A DNA stretch of 64,000 nucleotides from Rhodobacteraceae bacterium M385 (GTDB lineage: Bacteria > Pseudomonadota > Alphaproteobacteria > Rhodobacterales > Rhodobacteraceae), in assembly GCA_025141835.1 (NCBI GenBank), contig CP081102.1:930001-994000 (forward strand). Direction: 5' to 3'. The notes beneath the pieces are model-generated. The model was not told the DNA's origin and ran no database searches. It saw only the letters and a program-made list of their open reading frames with translations. Shown here in pieces: positions 25,200 to 33,016 of the stretch. Within the stretch, counting starts at the first letter, position 1, and the number at the start of each line of letters is the position of its first letter. A program made the translations under genes and the position numbers.

Positions 25200-26045
25200 T
25201 CACTGGGTAAGCGTGTTGGTGAAATGGTCGGACAAGCGGCGCGTTCCGTGCCGCTCTCCCACCATGTCTTGGGCCATCGCGGTCAAGAAAAACTGTGCTG
25301 GCCCGTGGATTTTGCGCGGCGTGACCCGAGGCAGCAGCCAAAGCGCCGCGCGACGCAGGCCATCGGGAAGCAGGGTGATTTTGGCGGGTGCTTCACGGCT
25401 GGCAAACGCAAGGCTCGCCACTTGTTTCAGGCTAAAGACCTCGGGCCCACCCACGTCGATCCAGGGGCGCTCTTGAGCAATTGCCTCGGCGCTGGCATGG
25501 GCCAGATCCGCGCCGTGGATGGGGTTGATCAGGCAAGATCCATCGCCAAACAGCCACACCCGCCCGGCTTCAGCCATCGCCAGAATATCGCCCATGTCCG
25601 AGAAATACCCAGATGGGGCAATCACGGTAGAGGGCAGGGCGCTTTGTTTCAGCGCCTCCACGAATGCGGATTTGGCGGCGACAAGGGGGACATGGCCCAT
25701 GGTGTCCGCATGAAGCACATGGACATAGGCAAAACGGCCAACGTCCGCCGCTTCCGCCTCGCGCAGGAGGTTCAGATTGGCTTGATAATCCACGTCCCAA
25801 TAGCCCAAGCCATCGGCTTGGCGAGTGATCCCAAGGGCCGAGATGACAAGATCCGCGCCAGACATCGTGCCGACCAATGTGGCGGGTTCCGTGGCCTCGG
25901 CCTCGATCAACTGATCGGCGCAAAGGGATTTGGCGCGGGACGCATCGCGCACAAGGGCCGCGACGTACCAGCCGCGCCGCTGATACTCTTCGCAAAGGTA
26001 GCGGCCAAGATAGCCGGTGGCACCTGCAATAAATACGGTTTTCAT
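25200..26045 (-). CDS. NAD(P)-binding atypical SDR / epimerase-like protein
   Basis: A 281-residue NmrA/atypical-SDR protein. The N-terminal Rossmann motif is GATGYLGRYLCEEY; SALGIT and the segment HVLHADTMGHVPLVAAKSAFVE (Lys of the active-site region, no YxxxK) follow. The C-terminal third resembles DUF2867-type SDR tails. It may bind NADPH to modify a lipid, quinone or small isoprenoid, or act as a redox sensor; the sequence does not decide. It lies 18 bases downstream of the small membrane protein, likely one transcript. Confidence 0.85.
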   Translation of the reverse strand: MKTVFIAGATGYLGRYLCEEYQRRGWYVAALVRDASRAKSLCADQLIEAEATEPATLVGTMSGADLVISALGITRQADGLGYWDVDYQANLNLLREAEAADVGRFAYVHVLHADTMGHVPLVAAKSAFVEALKQSALPSTVIAPSGYFSDMGDILAMAEAGRVWLFGDGSCLINPIHGADLAHASAEAIAQERPWIDVGGPEVFSLKQVASLAFASREAPAKITLLPDGLRRAALWLLPRVTPRKIHGPAQFFLTAMAQDMVGERHGTRRLSDHFTNTLTQ

Positions 26046-26063
26046 TCTCTTAACTCCAAACTC

Positions 26064-26438
26064 TCAAAGAAACGCAACGCACAGCACGGCGGCGGTCATG
26101 GCCAAAAGGACCGGCGTCCATAAAAAGCGCTCGGGGCGAGAGGGGCTGATGGCGTTGGCGATCAACGACAAGATCGTGATGCCCACCGCGCCCCAAAATA
26201 CCAAAGCGGGCACCCGCGCCGCGATGACATCCGCGCGGGCCAGAACGACCCAAGCCATCGCGGCCAACAAAGCCCCCTGCACCACGGCCAGCGCCCGCCA
26301 AGCGGGTGGCAAGACGCCCGGATGCCGCCCGCCATTGGCGAAGCGACCCCAGGGTGCCCCCAGGATAAGGCCGATTTGCATAGCGATTGGCAGGGCGCAA
26401 AAGGCGGCGTAGATCAAGGCGGGGGTGGCTGGGGTCAT
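26064..26438 (-). CDS. Small four-helix membrane protein, function unknown
   Basis: A 124-residue protein with about four hydrophobic segments (LIYAAFCALPIAMQIGLILG near the N-terminus, AVVQGALLAAMAWVVLA, LVFWGAVGITILSLIANA and a C-terminal helix) and short basic loops. I do not recognise the family. It heads the cluster running into the SDR and DUF4386-like genes. Confidence 0.7.
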   Translation of the reverse strand: MTPATPALIYAAFCALPIAMQIGLILGAPWGRFANGGRHPGVLPPAWRALAVVQGALLAAMAWVVLARADVIAARVPALVFWGAVGITILSLIANAISPSRPERFLWTPVLLAMTAAVLCVAFL

Positions 26439-26474
26439 GGGAAGCTCCGTTTCCGGTCTGGCTATAGGGGTGGG

Positions 26475-26579
26475 TTAGGCGCGCCGTCGGGAGATTGAGC
26501 GCAGGCTCAATCCGGTCAGAAGCGCGTGCAGGGCCACGTATCGGCGGCTGCGGCAATGAAGGATGCTATGGTTGATCAT
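26475..26579 (-). CDS. Possible 34-residue basic peptide
   Basis: A short ORF starting ATG 26579, 17 bases after the glycine-zipper lipoprotein stop, with a GGGGGA sequence 8 bases before the ATG. The product has an Arg-rich segment, a hydrophobic stretch (YVALHALLTGLSL) and an Arg-rich end (SISRRRA). Ribosome site and position support it; nothing else does. Confidence 0.3.
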   Translation of the reverse strand: MINHSILHCRSRRYVALHALLTGLSLRSISRRRA

Positions 26580-26595
26580 GGTGTGGTTCCCCCGT

Positions 26596-26976
26596 TTATC
26601 CGACGACCGCGTGGCCACGGCCCCGCAGGCATTCCACAACGATGGACTCGCGCCGCTCGCTCGCCTCGACCGAGCCGGAAACCCCGCCCGCCAAAGCGCC
26701 CGCAATCGCGCCGCCAAAGGCATCGCCGCCGGAATCCACATGGCCCAAAAGGGCGCCCGCGCCTGCGCCCAGAACCGCCGCCCCCATCGTGTCTTCGTCA
26801 AACTGGCGTTGGTTGCGGGCCAGCGTTTGGCACGACGATAGGTCCGATTGGAACGCGGGCGTCGGCGTGCCGTCCAGGATGGGTGTGTAGTTCGCGCCGC
26901 TATCGGCGCAGGCTGTCAGAAAGCAAACGCCCGCAATCGCGGTGGCGGAAAATGCTCTGATCGTGAGGGACTTCAT
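26596..26976 (-). CDS. Glycine-zipper lipoprotein
   Basis: A 126-residue outer-membrane-type lipoprotein. The signal peptide ends in the lipobox LTAC, with Cys at about residue 23. A glycine-zipper region (GAAVLGAGAGALLGH and FGGAIAGALAGGVSG) follows, as in Rickettsia 17-kDa antigen/SlyB-like proteins that insert hairpins in membranes. The ATG at 26976 fits the signal peptide; the open frame upstream is not used. Role probably envelope-structural. Confidence 0.85.
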   Translation of the reverse strand: MKSLTIRAFSATAIAGVCFLTACADSGANYTPILDGTPTPAFQSDLSSCQTLARNQRQFDEDTMGAAVLGAGAGALLGHVDSGGDAFGGAIAGALAGGVSGSVEASERRESIVVECLRGRGHAVVG

Positions 26977-27084
26977 GGGGTGACCTTTCTCGTCAATGTG
27001 ATGAGAAGGCAGATAGGGGAGCGCCCCTGAAACCGGCATGACCGCTGGTATCAGGTGTTTGACACTTGGTAACAGAACGCGGCT

Positions 27085-28110
27085 TTAGGCGCCTTTTGCC
27101 AAGTAGGCAGTGGGGCTAAGGCCCGTCCACCGCTTGAACGCACGCACAAAGGACGACGCTTCCGAGAACCCAAGCAGATAGGCGGTTTCATTCACCGACA
27201 CCTTTTGTGCGCTGAGGTAATCCAGCGCCATGCGTTTGCGCAGGGCGTCGTGGACCTCTCCGAAGGTGAGGCCTTCATCTTTTAGGCGACGGTAGAGGGT
27301 TTGACGGCTCATGCCGACGTCTTTGGCGACACGGTCCATGGAGATGCTGCCCTCGTGCAGATGCGGCAGAACGTGGGTCTCTACCAATCCGCGGGCGGTG
27401 GTGTCGGTCTCCAGCTCTTGCAACAGGGCATCGGCGTGGCGGGTGAAGATGCCGAAAGCATAGGCGTGGCCCGGTTCAAAATCCGAATCCGGCGTGTTCC
27501 AGATCGGATCAATCCGTAGCGCGTTGCGCGGGGCGTTGAAGGTCACGGGAAGGCGAAACAAGTCGGGGTATTCGTCCACATGGGGCGGCGGTGCGTAGGC
27601 GACCTCCAGGCTGATCCCGAAGGTCAGTTGTGGAAAGGCCGTGCGGAATTCGCTGATGAACCGCGCAAAACTGGTTTCGGTGCCGATAAATTCGGTCGCC
27701 GGCAGAATTTCGTGATCCACGATCCATAACCCCTCGGGCGTTTCCAGCAGCTCAAACCTTTCGCCGTCATGAAGGGGCATCTCGTCGGACATCAGCCGCA
27801 TGTAGCGGTTCAATTGCTCGATCGAATGGGCGAGCGAGGCAGAGGTGTGAACGATTTGCCCCACGACTGACATGGTTTCCAGATCGGATTGAAACGTGTG
27901 TCGCAGTAGCAGGGCCGTGTCACCCGTCTGGCCCATCGCTGTGGCAATCATGGCCTGGTAGGCGGCCACGGGAATGCGGTTGTCCTGATTGCTCAGGTCC
28001 GCTTCGGTCAGGTTGCTGGCTTGCAGCAGGCTTGCGCGGTCCGCGCCCGCGTCTACGGCGAAATCTGCAAATGAAGCGGCGAAACCTGCCGCCATCGTAG
28101 GTGTGCTCAT
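27085..28110 (-). CDS. AraC-family regulator with Arabinose_bd-type N-domain
   Basis: A 341-residue regulator of the OruR/ArgR-like subgroup: a long N-terminal effector domain (about residues 20-210) and a C-terminal AraC HTH pair (MDRVAKDVGMSRQTLYRRLK, then VNETAYLLGFSEASSFVRAF). It is divergent from the iron operon with 222 bp between starts, and upstream of the lipoprotein cluster on its own strand, so either could be its target. Confidence 0.92.
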   Translation of the reverse strand: MSTPTMAAGFAASFADFAVDAGADRASLLQASNLTEADLSNQDNRIPVAAYQAMIATAMGQTGDTALLLRHTFQSDLETMSVVGQIVHTSASLAHSIEQLNRYMRLMSDEMPLHDGERFELLETPEGLWIVDHEILPATEFIGTETSFARFISEFRTAFPQLTFGISLEVAYAPPPHVDEYPDLFRLPVTFNAPRNALRIDPIWNTPDSDFEPGHAYAFGIFTRHADALLQELETDTTARGLVETHVLPHLHEGSISMDRVAKDVGMSRQTLYRRLKDEGLTFGEVHDALRKRMALDYLSAQKVSVNETAYLLGFSEASSFVRAFKRWTGLSPTAYLAKGA

Positions 28111-28219
28111 AAAATTGCACCGAAATCATAAAACCTTTGCGCCATTATCGTGCCAATTTTGGCGAACGACAACTGCGCTTCGGGGCCGCGCTGTATACCT
28201 GATAGAAAAACTAAGACTT

Positions 28220-28250
28220 GCCATAGGCGACTAAATTAGTCAGCTATGGC
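28220..28250. promoter_or_regulatory. 31-bp near-perfect palindrome before the iron operon
   Basis: Centred on A28235: inner arms GACTAA/TTAGTC (28229-28241) and outer arms GCCATAG/CTATGGC (28220-28226, 28244-28250), separated by two unpaired positions on each side; 26 of 30 flanking bases pair. It lies 83-113 bp before the imelysin ATG, where a promoter would be. The inner 13-mer resembles iron-responsive palindromes described for Rhodobacterales (recalled as the Iron-Rhodo-box). Binding by an iron regulator is inference. Confidence 0.6.
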
Positions 28251-28332
28251 GATGAAGCCGAGTCGACCAGCGGGCCTTGCGTCTGTTCTGTCGTCGCGGT
28301 GCTAGATTTGTACAGACCAAGGGACACCCCAC

Positions 28333-29604
28333 ATGAACCGCCGCCCTCTCCTCCTTACCCTCGCCACCAGCGCGCTTGCGCTGTCCACGGGTTTCGCCGT
28401 CGCCCAAGATCGTGCCGATGTGCTTGAAACCTATGGCAACATTGCCGAGGCAGCCTATGCCGACAGCCTGACCACCGCGCAGGCGTTGCAGGTCGCAGTT
28501 AACGCCCTTGTGGAAGCGCCATCGGCTGAGAACCTTCAGGCCGCTCGTGCCGCGTGGCTTGCGGCCCGCGTGCCTTACCAGCAGACCGAAGTGTACCGTT
28601 TCGGCAATGCCGTGGTGGATGATTGGGAAGGCCGCGTGAACGCATGGCCGCTGGACGAGGGCCTGATCGACTATGTGGACGGTGGCTATGGCGGTCCTAG
28701 CGACGAAAACGAATTTGCCGCGCTGAACGTGATCGCCAATGCGACCTTCACCCTTTCGGGCACCGAAATTGACGCGTCCGAAATCACACCCGCGCTGTTG
28801 GAAGAGACCCTGCACGAAGCCGACGGGATCGAGGCAAACGTGGCCACCGGCTACCACGCCATTGAATTCCTGCTGTGGGGCCAAGACCTGAACGGCCACG
28901 GCGCAGGCGCAGGCAACCGCCCCTGGACGGATTACGCCACAGGCGACGATTGCACCGGCGGCAATTGCGACCGCCGCGCCCAGTACCTTGTTGCTGCGAC
29001 CGATTTGTTGGTGAGCGATCTGGAATGGATGGCGGGCCAGTGGTCTGCGGGCGGCGACGTGCGCACGGCTTTGGCGGAAAACCCGGATGCGGGTATCTCT
29101 GCGATGCTGACGGGCATGGGCTCGCTTTCCTACGGCGAAGTCGCGGGCGAGCGGATGCGCCTTGGCGTGATGCTGAACGACCCCGAGGAGGAACACTCCT
29201 GCTTCTCCGACAACACCCACAACGACCACTACCTTGATGGTTTGGGCGTCCAGAACGTTTACTTGGGCGAATACGTCCGCGCCGATGGTTCGGTTGTTAG
29301 CGGGCCTTCGCTGTCTGATCTGGTAGCGGCAAGCAACCCGGACCTTGATACGGAAATGCGCGTGCGTCTGTCCAACACGATGCGCGAACTGGGCCAGATC
29401 GTGACGGCTGCGGAAAGTGGCTTTGCTTACGACCAAATGCTGGAGCGTGGCAACGAAGCGGGCGAAGCGCTGGTCATGGGCGGCGTCAACGGCTTCATCG
29501 AACAGACCCAGACGATTGAACGGATCGTTGCCGAGCTGGACCTTGATGCCATCGCGTTTGAAGGCTCTGACAGCCTCGACAACCCTTCGGCCGTATTCGA
29601 ATAA
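28333..29604 (+). CDS. Imelysin-family periplasmic iron-uptake protein (IrpA-like)
   Basis: A 423-residue imelysin (peptidase M75) protein. After a signal peptide (ending about residue 24, AVAQD) it shows the metal-site motif GYHAIEFLLWGQDLN, with His175 and Glu178 of GxHxxE. A Cys-containing segment (DDCTGGNCDRR) and SCFSDNTHNDH are typical of the IrpA subgroup. These proteins bind iron or iron-haem compounds in the periplasm; no peptidase activity is established. First gene of the iron operon. Confidence 0.93.
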   Translation: MNRRPLLLTLATSALALSTGFAVAQDRADVLETYGNIAEAAYADSLTTAQALQVAVNALVEAPSAENLQAARAAWLAARVPYQQTEVYRFGNAVVDDWEGRVNAWPLDEGLIDYVDGGYGGPSDENEFAALNVIANATFTLSGTEIDASEITPALLEETLHEADGIEANVATGYHAIEFLLWGQDLNGHGAGAGNRPWTDYATGDDCTGGNCDRRAQYLVAATDLLVSDLEWMAGQWSAGGDVRTALAENPDAGISAMLTGMGSLSYGEVAGERMRLGVMLNDPEEEHSCFSDNTHNDHYLDGLGVQNVYLGEYVRADGSVVSGPSLSDLVAASNPDLDTEMRVRLSNTMRELGQIVTAAESGFAYDQMLERGNEAGEALVMGGVNGFIEQTQTIERIVAELDLDAIAFEGSDSLDNPSAVFE

Positions 29605-29617
29605 ACGGAGCTTCCCG

Positions 29618-29884
29618 ATGATCGTTTGCCACTGCCAATCCATTTCAGACCACGATATTCATGCGGCTATCAACTGGATGAGAACCGCGGATGCGCAAAC
29701 GGTCATCACACCGGGCAAGGTTTACCGGGCCCTGCAAAAGCGTGCAGAGTGTGGCGGGTGTCTACCGCTCTTCCTCGAGACGATGAAAAGCAACGAAAAT
29801 CACAAGGTCCCCACAGGCTTCCGCATGCCTGAGGCCCCATCAATTAAGGAAACTGCCCATGAAAGGCGACAGCAAGGTAATTGA
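29618..29884 (+). CDS. bfd: Bacterioferritin-associated ferredoxin (Bfd-like)
   Basis: An 88-residue BFD-domain protein that would carry a [2Fe-2S] cluster on Cys4, Cys6, Cys45 and Cys48 (CHC, CGGC) and reduce the bacterioferritin core to release Fe(II). The Cys6-Cys45 spacing is about seven residues longer than in E. coli Bfd, and a roughly 40-residue tail follows. It starts 14 bases after the imelysin stop and overlaps bfr by 26 bases, so storage and mobilisation are co-expressed. Confidence 0.9.
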   Translation: MIVCHCQSISDHDIHAAINWMRTADAQTVITPGKVYRALQKRAECGGCLPLFLETMKSNENHKVPTGFRMPEAPSIKETAHERRQQGN

Positions 29885-30344
29885 GTATCTCAACCGAGCC
29901 CTTCGCAGCGAGTTAACCGCAATCAGCCAGTACTGGTTGCACTACAAACTTCAGGAAGACTGGGGTTTGGGCCACATGGCAAAGAAAAGCCGTGAGGAAT
30001 CCATCGAAGAAATGAACCACGCCGACAAGCTGATCGAGCGGGTGATTTTCTTGGAAGGGCATCCGAACCTGCAAAAGCTAGATAGCCTGCGCATCGGGGA
30101 AACCCCGAAAGAGACGCTGGAATGCGATCTGGCAGCTGAACTGGAAGCCCGCGCGCTTTACACCGAGGCTCGCGAGTATTGTTCTTCGGTCAGCGATCAC
30201 GTCAGCAAAGATTTGTTTGACGCGCTTCTGACGGACGAGGAAGGCCATATCGACTTCCTGGAAACGCAGTTGGATCTGATCGCCCAAATGGGCGAACAGA
30301 ACTACGCGCATCTGAACGCGACAAAGATGGACGAGGCCGAGTAA
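29859..30344 (+). CDS. bfr: Bacterioferritin
   Basis: A 161-residue bacterioferritin forming the 24-subunit iron-storage shell. Ferroxidase ligands Glu18, Glu51 and His54, Tyr25 and haem ligand Met52 are all in place (EEMNHADKLIERVIFLEGHPN). The ribosome site lies within bfd (AAGGAAA). A ~100-base gap with an inverted repeat separates it from the di-haem gene. Confidence 0.96.
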   Translation: MKGDSKVIEYLNRALRSELTAISQYWLHYKLQEDWGLGHMAKKSREESIEEMNHADKLIERVIFLEGHPNLQKLDSLRIGETPKETLECDLAAELEARALYTEAREYCSSVSDHVSKDLFDALLTDEEGHIDFLETQLDLIAQMGEQNYAHLNATKMDEAE

Positions 30345-30393
30345 CGCGCTTTCGGGCCGCGATTGCGCCTAGGTGATGCGGTCGGTCACATAT

Positions 30394-30439
30394 CTTTAAG
30401 GGGGCGGTACATGGGATATCTATGTGTCGCCCTTTAAGG
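30394..30439 (+). repeat. Inverted repeat between bfr and the DUF1111 gene
   Basis: GGGGGCG (30400-30406) pairs with CGCCCTT (30428-30434) with two G-U pairs, extendable by A-U pairs. The loop contains a smaller ACAT/ATGT stem (30409-30425), and CTTTAAGG occurs on both sides (30394, 30432). It ends 9 bases before the di-haem gene ATG. It could be an RNA hairpin limiting read-through from bfr or a promoter operator. Confidence 0.4.
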
Positions 30440-30447
30440 TTTTGAAA

Positions 30448-32007
30448 ATGAACAAGACGCTCCCCCTACTGGTTGGCACGATTGCCCTTGCCGTTGGCAT
30501 TGCGGCCCAAGGCGACACCTCTTTGCCTGTGCCCGCGTGGGAAGGGCTGGCTGATGTTCACCTGAACGTTATTCCCCGCACCGATGAAGAACGCGCCCGC
30601 ATCGCGGCGGTCACCGCAGCGCCGGAGGATTTCACCACGGCGCTTCCGTTCGAGGAAAACTCTGCCGGGGCAGGGACCGTGCGCCCGCGGGCCAATGCCG
30701 ATGCGTTTTCGCAGCCGTTGGATAACCTGAGCTTTGAGGATGAGCTGAACTTCCGCGTCGGCAACGGGCTGTTCCGCAGGCTTTGGGTTTCGCCGCCTGC
30801 CTCGACCTTGGCTAGCGACGGCCTCGGCCCGCTATATAACGCCCGGTCTTGTCAGCGCTGCCACTTGAAGGACGGGCGCGGGCATCCGCCCGAGGGGCCA
30901 GACGATAGCGCCGTGTCCATTTTCCTGCGCATCTCTATCCCTGCACCCACAATCACGGGCGGGCCTTTGTCCGAGATTGCAGACTACATCGCCACTCAGG
31001 GCGACCCGACCTATGGCACCCAATTGCAAGACTTCAGCTTGCCGGGCCATGGGGCGGAATACTCCTTCGACGTAACCTATGAGGAGGTCGAAGTTCCCCT
31101 GTCCGATGGCGAGACTGCCACCCTGCGTGCGCCCACTTACCGGGCAGCGGACCTTGGATATGGCCCGCTACACCCCGACGCGATGCTATCCCCGCGCGTG
31201 GCGAACCAGATGATCGGACTGGGAATGATCGAGGCTATTCCGGTAGAGGATATCCTTGCCAATGCCGACCCCGATGACCTTGACGGAGACGGGATTTCTG
31301 GCCGTCCGCAGATTGTCTGGTCGTTGGAATACGACCAACCGATGTTGGGCCGTTTCGGCCACAAGGCGGGCAATCCCACGATCCGCGAACAAAGCGCGGC
31401 GGCCTTTGCGGGGGATATCGGCATCTCTAACCCGCTGCATCCCGGCGGGTGGGGCGAATGCACCTTGGCTCAGGCCGATTGCCGCGCGGCGCTTCATGGG
31501 GGTGACGCAGAGCAGGATGGATTCGAGATTGACGATATCGGCCTCGATCTGGTGACGTTCTATAGCCAAAGCCTTGCGGTTCCGGCACGCCGTGACGTCG
31601 ATGATCCCACCGTGTTGCGGGGGAGAGAGGTCTTTCACGCTGCCCAATGCGCTGCCTGTCACGTGCCAAGTTACGTGACCCATCGGCAAGAGGGCGACCC
31701 GGCCACCAGCTTCCAGTTGATCTGGCCCTACTCGGACCTGTTGTTGCACGACATGGGCGAAGGGCTGGCCGACAATCGGCCCGAAGGCCGCGCGACGGGC
31801 CGCGAGTGGCGCACCGCGCCGCTGTGGGGCATCGGGTTGACGCAAACCGTCAGCGGCCACAGCTATTTCCTACACGATGGCCGCGCGCGGTCCTTGCTGG
31901 AAGCTGTGTTGTGGCATGGTGGAGAGGCCGAAGCCGCCCGCGATGCAGTCGTCGCCATGCCTGCCCCCGATCGTGCCGCTTTGATTGCCTTTTTGGAAAG
32001 CCTTTAA
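30448..32007 (+). CDS. Di-haem DUF1111 protein (thiol oxidoreductase-like)
   Basis: A 519-residue periplasmic c-type cytochrome-like protein with a signal peptide and two haem sites, CQRCH (Cys135-His139) and CAACH (Cys401-His405). The fold resembles di-haem peroxidases; family members lie beside imelysins and are annotated as predicted thiol oxidoreductases. In this operon it probably changes iron redox state or oxidises a carrier during uptake. ATG 30448 fits the signal sequence (MNKTLPLLVGTIALA). Confidence 0.92.
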   Translation: MNKTLPLLVGTIALAVGIAAQGDTSLPVPAWEGLADVHLNVIPRTDEERARIAAVTAAPEDFTTALPFEENSAGAGTVRPRANADAFSQPLDNLSFEDELNFRVGNGLFRRLWVSPPASTLASDGLGPLYNARSCQRCHLKDGRGHPPEGPDDSAVSIFLRISIPAPTITGGPLSEIADYIATQGDPTYGTQLQDFSLPGHGAEYSFDVTYEEVEVPLSDGETATLRAPTYRAADLGYGPLHPDAMLSPRVANQMIGLGMIEAIPVEDILANADPDDLDGDGISGRPQIVWSLEYDQPMLGRFGHKAGNPTIREQSAAAFAGDIGISNPLHPGGWGECTLAQADCRAALHGGDAEQDGFEIDDIGLDLVTFYSQSLAVPARRDVDDPTVLRGREVFHAAQCAACHVPSYVTHRQEGDPATSFQLIWPYSDLLLHDMGEGLADNRPEGRATGREWRTAPLWGIGLTQTVSGHSYFLHDGRARSLLEAVLWHGGEAEAARDAVVAMPAPDRAALIAFLESL

Positions 32008-32008
32008 C

Positions 32009-33016
32009 ATGCGCCTCCCCACCCTTGCCCTGCTTGCTGCCCTGCCCACATCTGTTGCGGCTCAAGACCATTCGGCTGCCATAGATGCGGCCCTTGATAC
32101 CCATGTCTTGCCGGGCGTTGCCGAGCTCGCATCGGCCAGCGCCGCGTTTGCCGATGCCGCCGCGCAGGATTGCACGCCGTCGGCGCTGATCCCGGCCTAC
32201 CACACGGCGTTCGATGCTTGGGCCCATGTGGCGCATTTGCGCTTTGGCCCGTTCGAGGCTGACAACCGCGCCTTCGCCTTGGCTTTTTGGCCCGACAGTC
32301 GCGGCGCCACGCCGCGCGCCTTGGCGCAACTGATCGACGACAGCGATCCGGTCGTCGGTGACTTGGCCGAGTTCACCAGCGTTTCCGTGGCAGGGCGGGG
32401 CTTTTACGCGATGGAGTTCCTGCTGTTTGATCCAGAGTTCACCGAAAGGGGCGGGGCGGATTACCGGTGTGACCTGATCCAGGTGATGGCCACGGACATG
32501 GCCACGACCACCGCCGAGATCGCGGCGGATTGGGAAGGCACGCACGCCGACCTGATGCGCAGCGCGGGCAGCAATGACCGCTATCAATCCCCGGAGGAGG
32601 CGATGCGCGCCCTGTTCAATGCGCTCACCACCGGGTTGGAGTTCAACGCCGATGTCCGCCTTGGTCGCCCCCTTGGCACCTTTGATCGCCCCCGCCCCAA
32701 TCGGGCCGAGGCGAGACGGTCCGAGCGTAGCGTGCCAATGCTGGTGGCCTCTATGCAGGGCTTGTCCGAATTGACCGGGGCTTTGGCTGACGGCAGCCCC
32801 GACATGCAGGCAGATGTCGCGGCGCATTTCGATGCAGTGAACGAAGGGCTGGAGGCCTTGGATGATCCAGCGCTGGCAGGCGTCAGCGATCCGCAACGGC
32901 GGTTCCGGGTCGAGGTTTTGCAACAGCGTATCAACGAATTGCGCACGTTGATCCTGACAGAGATGGGGCCAAGCCTTGGGGTCTCGGCGGGCTTTAACTC
33001 TCTGGACGGGGACTGA
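32009..33016 (+). CDS. Second imelysin-family protein (COG3489-like)
   Basis: A 335-residue exported imelysin-like protein with a signal peptide (LALLAALPTSVAAQ). The GxHxxE position reads GFYAMEFLL, so Tyr replaces His while Glu is kept; this variant is common in the second imelysin of such operons. It starts one base after the di-haem stop and its TGA overlaps the ATG of the DUF1513 gene. Probably an accessory iron-binding component. Confidence 0.9.
   Translation: MRLPTLALLAALPTSVAAQDHSAAIDAALDTHVLPGVAELASASAAFADAAAQDCTPSALIPAYHTAFDAWAHVAHLRFGPFEADNRAFALAFWPDSRGATPRALAQLIDDSDPVVGDLAEFTSVSVAGRGFYAMEFLLFDPEFTERGGADYRCDLIQVMATDMATTTAEIAADWEGTHADLMRSAGSNDRYQSPEEAMRALFNALTTGLEFNADVRLGRPLGTFDRPRPNRAEARRSERSVPMLVASMQGLSELTGALADGSPDMQADVAAHFDAVNEGLEALDDPALAGVSDPQRRFRVEVLQQRINELRTLILTEMGPSLGVSAGFNSLDGD

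Noticed and set aside
23395..25341. 648-codon open frame on the minus strand across arsJ, acr3 and the DUF4386-like gene
   Set aside because: It runs antisense through clearly recognisable genes and its product is low-complexity Arg/His/Gln/Pro-rich sequence, the usual shadow of high-GC coding DNA.
28240..29643. 467-codon minus-strand frame opposite the imelysin gene
   Set aside because: Shadow of a gene with a clear GxHxxE motif and signal peptide.
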